A stretch of 37,945 nt of DNA. Origin: a virus. The notes beneath the pieces were generated by a model. That model ran no database searches. It was not told where the DNA came from and was given only the letters and a program-made list of their open reading frames with translations. A program made the position numbers and the translations under genes. Shown in pieces: positions 34,535-37,945 of this stretch (the stretch's first letter is position 1; every line of letters begins with the position of its first letter). The stretch is from positions 1 through 37,945 of the IMG/VR virus record IMGVR_UViG_3300033150_000421, one strand, 5' to 3'.

Positions 34535-36352
34535 CTATATTCCTTGTCCTACTGGCGGTTCTGTTGGTTGTCCTTGTTGCATTGATTGTTCGGGTGGCAC
34601 TTGATTTATGTTTCCCTGCCCCTGTTGAGCCTGTTGTAGAATATTCATAAACTTCTGTTGATCTGATTCTAATATGTTATCAGCCTTTTCTTCCTCAGTC
34701 ATTTCTTCCAGTATCTTATCCCAATCCTGAATACCAGAGTTTGAAACCACTCTCTTGAATATCTCACCGAACTTGAGATTAAATCCTTCCTCTTTTAGTT
34801 TCTGTTCCAGTAGATTTCCTTGGGGAGTTTGGGATTGAAGGAATAGTTGCATTAACATTGTAAGATTATCTTGCTGTGATTTCTGGTCAATCGCATAGGT
34901 TGATCCTGAAACTATCTCATAATCATACAAAATAGAACCAGTCTTTGATTTTCCAATTGTTACTTTACCCGTCTTTTCATCGTATAAATCTCTAATCTCA
35001 GGATAGCTTCTCTCTATTTCTGCAATATCTTCATCAAACAATCTCATTACAATGGCCTTGGGTTGTTTCTTAGAAATAAGGTTAACCATTTTGGTCATTA
35101 TTTGCTTGAGAAATCTCTCCATATAGAACCTGTCAGCATTATCTCTAGTATTCTCCCTCTCTTTCTGCATTGATAAAGCTCTGGGTGTTTTACCCATACC
35201 AGGGTCGGTCTGTTGGGTCGTGGTTGTATCCGAAGTTCCAAACAAGTTAAGAATTGCCGCATTAGCCACTTGGTATGTGTTGTTAAACTGATTTATTCCT
35301 TGCGGTGAAAGTTCTATGGTTTTGGCTACATTTTGTATTTGCCCCCTTGCTAGCCATTTCTCTGCCGCACCCCATTTGAATGAACTTAGAGAGGCTACAT
35401 TATCCTTATTGATAATAATCGGGGGAAAAATAGACATTTTAACTGCATCCAGATAAAGATTCCAAACCGAGTTAACAGCCATTTGCATTGAGCCACCCCT
35501 TTCAAAGTCGCCCATTCCCATAAAGTCATCCAACAAAGGAATAGAGTATTTGCAGGCTACTGGAAGCTCACCATTTTCGTGAGGATTGGCAATATCTCTA
35601 AACTCCATATCAGCATCTACACACACATCCACCCACCTATCCCTTTCAAATTGTGTTAAAACCTCATAGTAACCAGCCTTTTTAGCAGCAACTTCTTCCG
35701 GGTATTGAGAAAGTTCCCTTTCAGATTTGGCCTTAGAAGGTCTGGTTGCCTTTGAACCAGCTTTGTCTTTTAGTTTGGTAACTATTTTATTTATGTTTTT
35801 GAACCCGTTTTGTTCTTTTAATCCCTCAAAGTATGAAAGGGGTTTCCATGTTCTTACTATTACATAATCAGAATCATTTAATGAAACCGCACCAACTTGA
35901 GGGAACACATCCCTAATATTTAGAAGCCACACATCAGGTCCTATGTATCCATTTTTACGCACATCCCAATCTATTAAAGCAAAAAAGTTCCCATATACAT
36001 TAGAATAAATATCAGCCATTCGGAGTTTAGTTAAAAAATCAAATTGAGCGTTGGCATTAGGAATAACATACTTATCAAGGATTAAATTCATCAACTGTGA
36101 AGCGCCTATATCGTTCTTGGAGATACCTTTTACTTTCCCGGTGGGAAGTTGTGCCATTACTCTATATCCCCTCTCGAGTGTTAAGGTTGATAGCTTGGGA
36201 TCAAACACTTGTGATTTAGTTTCAGCAGACACCGCATCATTCAACTGATTGTGGAATAACTTTTCCGCATTATCCCAAAGCTCTCTCTTGCTAGCAAGAT
36301 GCTGAGAAGAAACACCTTGCCTGTCTAGTATTGTATCTTTTATTTTTGCCAT
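34535..36352 (-). CDS. Portal protein
   Basis: 605 residues from the ATG at 36350-36352. The portal ring is the packaging entry and tail attachment point. Visible features: MAKIKDTILDRQGVSSQHL, WDNAEKLFHNQLNDAVSAET, GYRVMAQLPTGKVKG, VYGNFFALIDWDV, QMAVNSVWNLYLDAVKMSIF, and a Gln-rich C-terminus (FMNILQQAQQGQGNINQVPP). Length and place directly after terL fit podovirus portals. The start codon abuts the U-run of an intrinsic terminator and has no Shine-Dalgarno, so expression must depend on the state of that terminator. Confidence 0.85.
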   Translation of the reverse strand: MAKIKDTILDRQGVSSQHLASKRELWDNAEKLFHNQLNDAVSAETKSQVFDPKLSTLTLERGYRVMAQLPTGKVKGISKNDIGASQLMNLILDKYVIPNANAQFDFLTKLRMADIYSNVYGNFFALIDWDVRKNGYIGPDVWLLNIRDVFPQVGAVSLNDSDYVIVRTWKPLSYFEGLKEQNGFKNINKIVTKLKDKAGSKATRPSKAKSERELSQYPEEVAAKKAGYYEVLTQFERDRWVDVCVDADMEFRDIANPHENGELPVACKYSIPLLDDFMGMGDFERGGSMQMAVNSVWNLYLDAVKMSIFPPIIINKDNVASLSSFKWGAAEKWLARGQIQNVAKTIELSPQGINQFNNTYQVANAAILNLFGTSDTTTTQQTDPGMGKTPRALSMQKERENTRDNADRFYMERFLKQIMTKMVNLISKKQPKAIVMRLFDEDIAEIERSYPEIRDLYDEKTGKVTIGKSKTGSILYDYEIVSGSTYAIDQKSQQDNLTMLMQLFLQSQTPQGNLLEQKLKEEGFNLKFGEIFKRVVSNSGIQDWDKILEEMTEEEKADNILESDQQKFMNILQQAQQGQGNINQVPPEQSMQQGQPTEPPVGQGI

Positions 36353-36379
36353 AAAAAAAAGACGCACCTTTAGTGCGCC
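36353..36379 (-). terminator. Intrinsic terminator abutting the portal start codon
   Basis: Stem GGCGCAC-TAAAG-GTGCGTC (seven pairs, one G-U) followed by eight T, with the ATG of the portal gene beginning at the next base. It would end transcripts from terL and from the promoter at 36418-36447. Confidence 0.85.
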
Positions 36380-36417
36380 ATAAACCCCGCTAAATAGCTG
36401 TATCTGGCTAGTTTCTT

Positions 36418-36447
36418 ATTTTAACATTCTCGTCAAGTGATTGTCAA
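36418..36447 (-). promoter_or_regulatory. Promoter upstream of the portal terminator
   Basis: -35 TTGACA at 36442-36447, 18-base spacer, -10 TAAAAT at 36418-36423. The spacer holds a second, weaker TTGACG. The RNA would run about 45-50 bases before the terminator at 36353-36379. Third case of the promoter-terminator-gene order. Confidence 0.6.
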
Positions 36448-36448
36448 A

Positions 36449-36649
36449 TCATTTAACATTATATCTCAAACGACGATTTTTAACTATATTAAGTGTATCC
36501 ACAATTACCTGTCCATCTTTTAACTGCATGGTGAAAGTTATTGTTCCATAAGGTGTTTGGTTAACTTCGTTTTCTATAATTATATGTAGTGGAATGTTGG
36601 GTGACAACAACTCGTTTAACTCCGAAATACTTTTGTCGGGCATTAACAT
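36449..36649 (-). CDS. Small beta-hairpin protein, second tandem copy
   Basis: 66 residues. Contains YGTITFTMQLKDGQVIVDTL and NIVKNRRLRYNVK. It resembles GLFTFTLRINSGNIVDYNLT and YVNARQKYFGVK in the gene just upstream: G-x-x-T-F-T, a turn, then a basic end, so the two may be tandem paralogues. They overlap by 89 bases, so either the start here is further in or the first protein has gained a C-terminal extension. No Shine-Dalgarno is seen. Function unknown. Confidence 0.5.
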   Translation of the reverse strand: MLMPDKSISELNELLSPNIPLHIIIENEVNQTPYGTITFTMQLKDGQVIVDTLNIVKNRRLRYNVK

Positions 36650-36794
36650 ATTCGGTCAGGTTATAGTCAACTATATTACCACTATTTATCCTCAATGTAA
36701 AAGTAAAGAGTCCATTCCTTCTCTTTTTAATATCTCTTTCAATATCAATGTGTGGCTGAATATTGTGTTTTTTGATAGAAAGTTCGTATTTCAT
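36561..36794 (-). CDS. Small beta-hairpin protein, first tandem copy
   Basis: 77 residues from the ATG at 36792-36794, overlapping the terL stop (TTGATGA). MKYELSIKKHNIQPHIDIER, then RRNGLFTFTLRINSGNIVDY and VNARQKYFGVKRVVV. The G-x-x-T-F-T strand pair is like that of the next gene. The last 17 residues extend beyond the part shared with the copy and lie in the overlap. Function unknown. Confidence 0.55.
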   Translation of the reverse strand: MKYELSIKKHNIQPHIDIERDIKKRRNGLFTFTLRINSGNIVDYNLTEYVNARQKYFGVKRVVVTQHSTTYNYRKRS

Positions 36795-37945
36795 CAATAG
36801 AATCCTTTATCAAACATTTTGGTATCATCAGGCAATTCAGTGTCATCATCTCTAGGCCTAAGACTCTCCATTCCATATCTTAATGCATCCATTAAATGAT
36901 TAAAAATAGGAGATGGTTCGTTTATTATCTTACCTTCTTTATCTGTCAGCCATAAATAGTTTCTATATTCTTTTAATAAGTTAAGTGAGCGTTTGGTTAC
37001 ACTTATACGTTGCTCTTGAACATATTGTATTCCTTGTAAAACCGAATCTTTGCCTTTTCGTGAACCGATTATACTTACTCCGTAACTTGCTATTTCATCT
37101 ATACTCTTAGGCTCTGCGCTATCCGCTATCACCAAACCACCATCCTTGTTAAGCAAAATATCAGCTATTTGGCGATTTGACAACCCTTTCTGGTAAGTAA
37201 TCTCATCTAGTATATATCCACCGTTATAATAATAAATTGCAAGGATTGCTGTTGGATCATTCGAATATCCAAAGTCCAGTCCATATCGTTCCAGCCTTGC
37301 CTCATGGGGAATGGAGTTAATCGCTTTCCAGCCTGTATAAATTCTTCCTTCTGCTTCTCCTAAAAGTCCCAGCCCGTACACCCTCCACCAGTTCTTGTTT
37401 CCTTTACGGCTTTCAATAGCACGGACAATGTTTTTGTCTAATGCTTCATTATCCCTATAAGTAAGAATTAAGAAATCCACACCCTCTTTATTTTTTACTT
37501 CTTCGTAGAACCAGAACTCTGCTACCGGATTCCAATCCAGCCATATTATTTTATTTGTACGAACCTCTAATTGCGTGTATGTTTCGTAAGATATATTGTT
37601 TGCTTCGTTAATAAATAGAATATCCCTTCGTGGTCCTCTTACCTTTCCGGGTTGGTCTGCACTGAAGAACTCTATTCGTGAACCTGTTTCGAATATGTAT
37701 GTATAATCTGTTTTATTCCATTTATCCGGTTTGAAATATTTGTGAACTTCCATAATATTTAAGAAGTCCCTCATCGCACCACGTTTCAAATGAGGAAATG
37801 ACTCTGATACTACTGAAATCAATTCGTTTTTGTGCGTTTGAGCATAGTCTATCAACCACAAGAGAATTGAAATAGTCTTAGAAGCACCTGTACCACCAGC
37901 CACTCCTCTTATTCGTTTGTTTAGTTTAAGAATTTTCTTTGTTCC
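36794..37945 (-). CDS. terL: Terminase large subunit, main part (ATPase and nuclease)
   Basis: Packaging motor that translocates DNA into the prohead and cuts it. With the six residues encoded at 115-132 the protein is 389 residues. Numbered on the joined protein, Walker A is GGTGASKT at 23-30 and Walker B is ILFINE at 115-120, with the catalytic Glu at 120. The coupling segment WLDWNP follows near 141-146. The RNase H-like nuclease has acidic residues in YGLDFG (Asp230), VIADS (Asp281) and HLMDALRYG (Asp359). These are standard TerL features, so the family call is firm. The stop TGA overlaps the ATG of the next gene (ATGA). Apparent truncation is only due to where the circle was opened. Confidence 0.95.
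   Translation of the reverse strand, partial: GTKKILKLNKRIRGVAGGTGASKTISILLWLIDYAQTHKNELISVVSESFPHLKRGAMRDFLNIMEVHKYFKPDKWNKTDYTYIFETGSRIEFFSADQPGKVRGPRRDILFINEANNISYETYTQLEVRTNKIIWLDWNPVAEFWFYEEVKNKEGVDFLILTYRDNEALDKNIVRAIESRKGNKNWWRVYGLGLLGEAEGRIYTGWKAINSIPHEARLERYGLDFGYSNDPTAILAIYYYNGGYILDEITYQKGLSNRQIADILLNKDGGLVIADSAEPKSIDEIASYGVSIIGSRKGKDSVLQGIQYVQEQRISVTKRSLNLLKEYRNYLWLTDKEGKIINEPSPIFNHLMDALRYGMESLRPRDDDTELPDDTKMFDKGFY
37832..37945. repeat. Terminal direct repeat, right copy
   Basis: Exact copy of bases 1-114. Joining the ends makes terL one intact gene that reads from 132 down through 1 and on from 37831 to 36794. Confidence 0.95.

Noticed and set aside
36561-36649. Sequencing frameshift joining the two small proteins after terL
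   Set aside because: Both frames stay open with the shared strand motif in each, so tandem genes are at least as likely. Kept as a finding instead.

Overview
This window reads as a complete tailed-phage genome (Caudoviricetes, short-tailed podovirus type) opened at an arbitrary point. The first 114 bases are repeated exactly as the last 114, and the join falls inside the large terminase gene, so the unique sequence is a circle, or a circularly permuted molecule, of about 37.83 kb. DNA is AT-rich and every convincing gene lies on the minus strand, so genes are transcribed from high to low coordinates and continue across the end of the window. The host cannot be named. Late genes carry strong Shine-Dalgarno sites (GGAGGTGAT type) and the promoters are sigma70-like, which indicates a low-GC bacterium with canonical signals. 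There is no integrase, repressor-integrase module, DNA polymerase, helicase, primase, tRNA or CRISPR array. No gene-free stretch exceeds 300 bases; the longest are 7361-7530, 530-672 and 33885-34001.

Layout in transcription order. (1) Early region, about 10.4 kb down to 0.67 kb: more than 30 small, tightly overlapping genes. They include a metallophosphoesterase, an HNH protein, three PD-(D/E)XK nucleases, several zinc-ribbon proteins, an HTH-type protein, a membrane-anchored lytic transglycosylase and several microproteins of 25-59 residues (four of 25-51 with one or two membrane segments, or Trp/Ser-rich). Three good sigma70 promoters drive it (8677-8705, 7050-7078, 6858-6886). Two of them place the start codon at or next to +1, and many genes share the start context AACTAAAATGA instead of a Shine-Dalgarno. 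(2) Leader 530-672 with two boxA-like sequences and a hairpin, then the small and large terminase genes. (3) Head module: portal, two small proteins, scaffold, N4-gp56-like major capsid protein, two small head or neck proteins. (4) Fibre gene 29605-31152, preceded by a 56-residue paralogue of its own N-terminus. (5) An inserted cassette, 21.0-29.2 kb, with its own promoter at the front and a strong terminator at the end: NAD-dependent epimerase/reductase, two-gene transketolase, Asn-synthetase-like ligase, cytidylyltransferase, LicD-like transferase, FkbM methyltransferase and three glycosyltransferases, one of which is interrupted by a 344-residue intein. (6) Ejection proteins (399 and 1363 residues), tail adaptor, nozzle-like protein and a second fibre-like protein. 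(7) Lysis genes: XhlA-like protein, C39-like peptidase, small holin-like proteins.

How it works together. Early genes probably take over the host with nucleases and small regulators, since replication itself must rely on host enzymes. Late genes are punctuated by intrinsic terminators placed directly in front of start codons (portal, 399-residue protein, tail adaptor), each with a promoter upstream of the terminator. With the boxA-like leader ahead of terS, this suggests that late expression depends on transcription antitermination. The glycan cassette looks like a moron that modifies the host surface or the virion.
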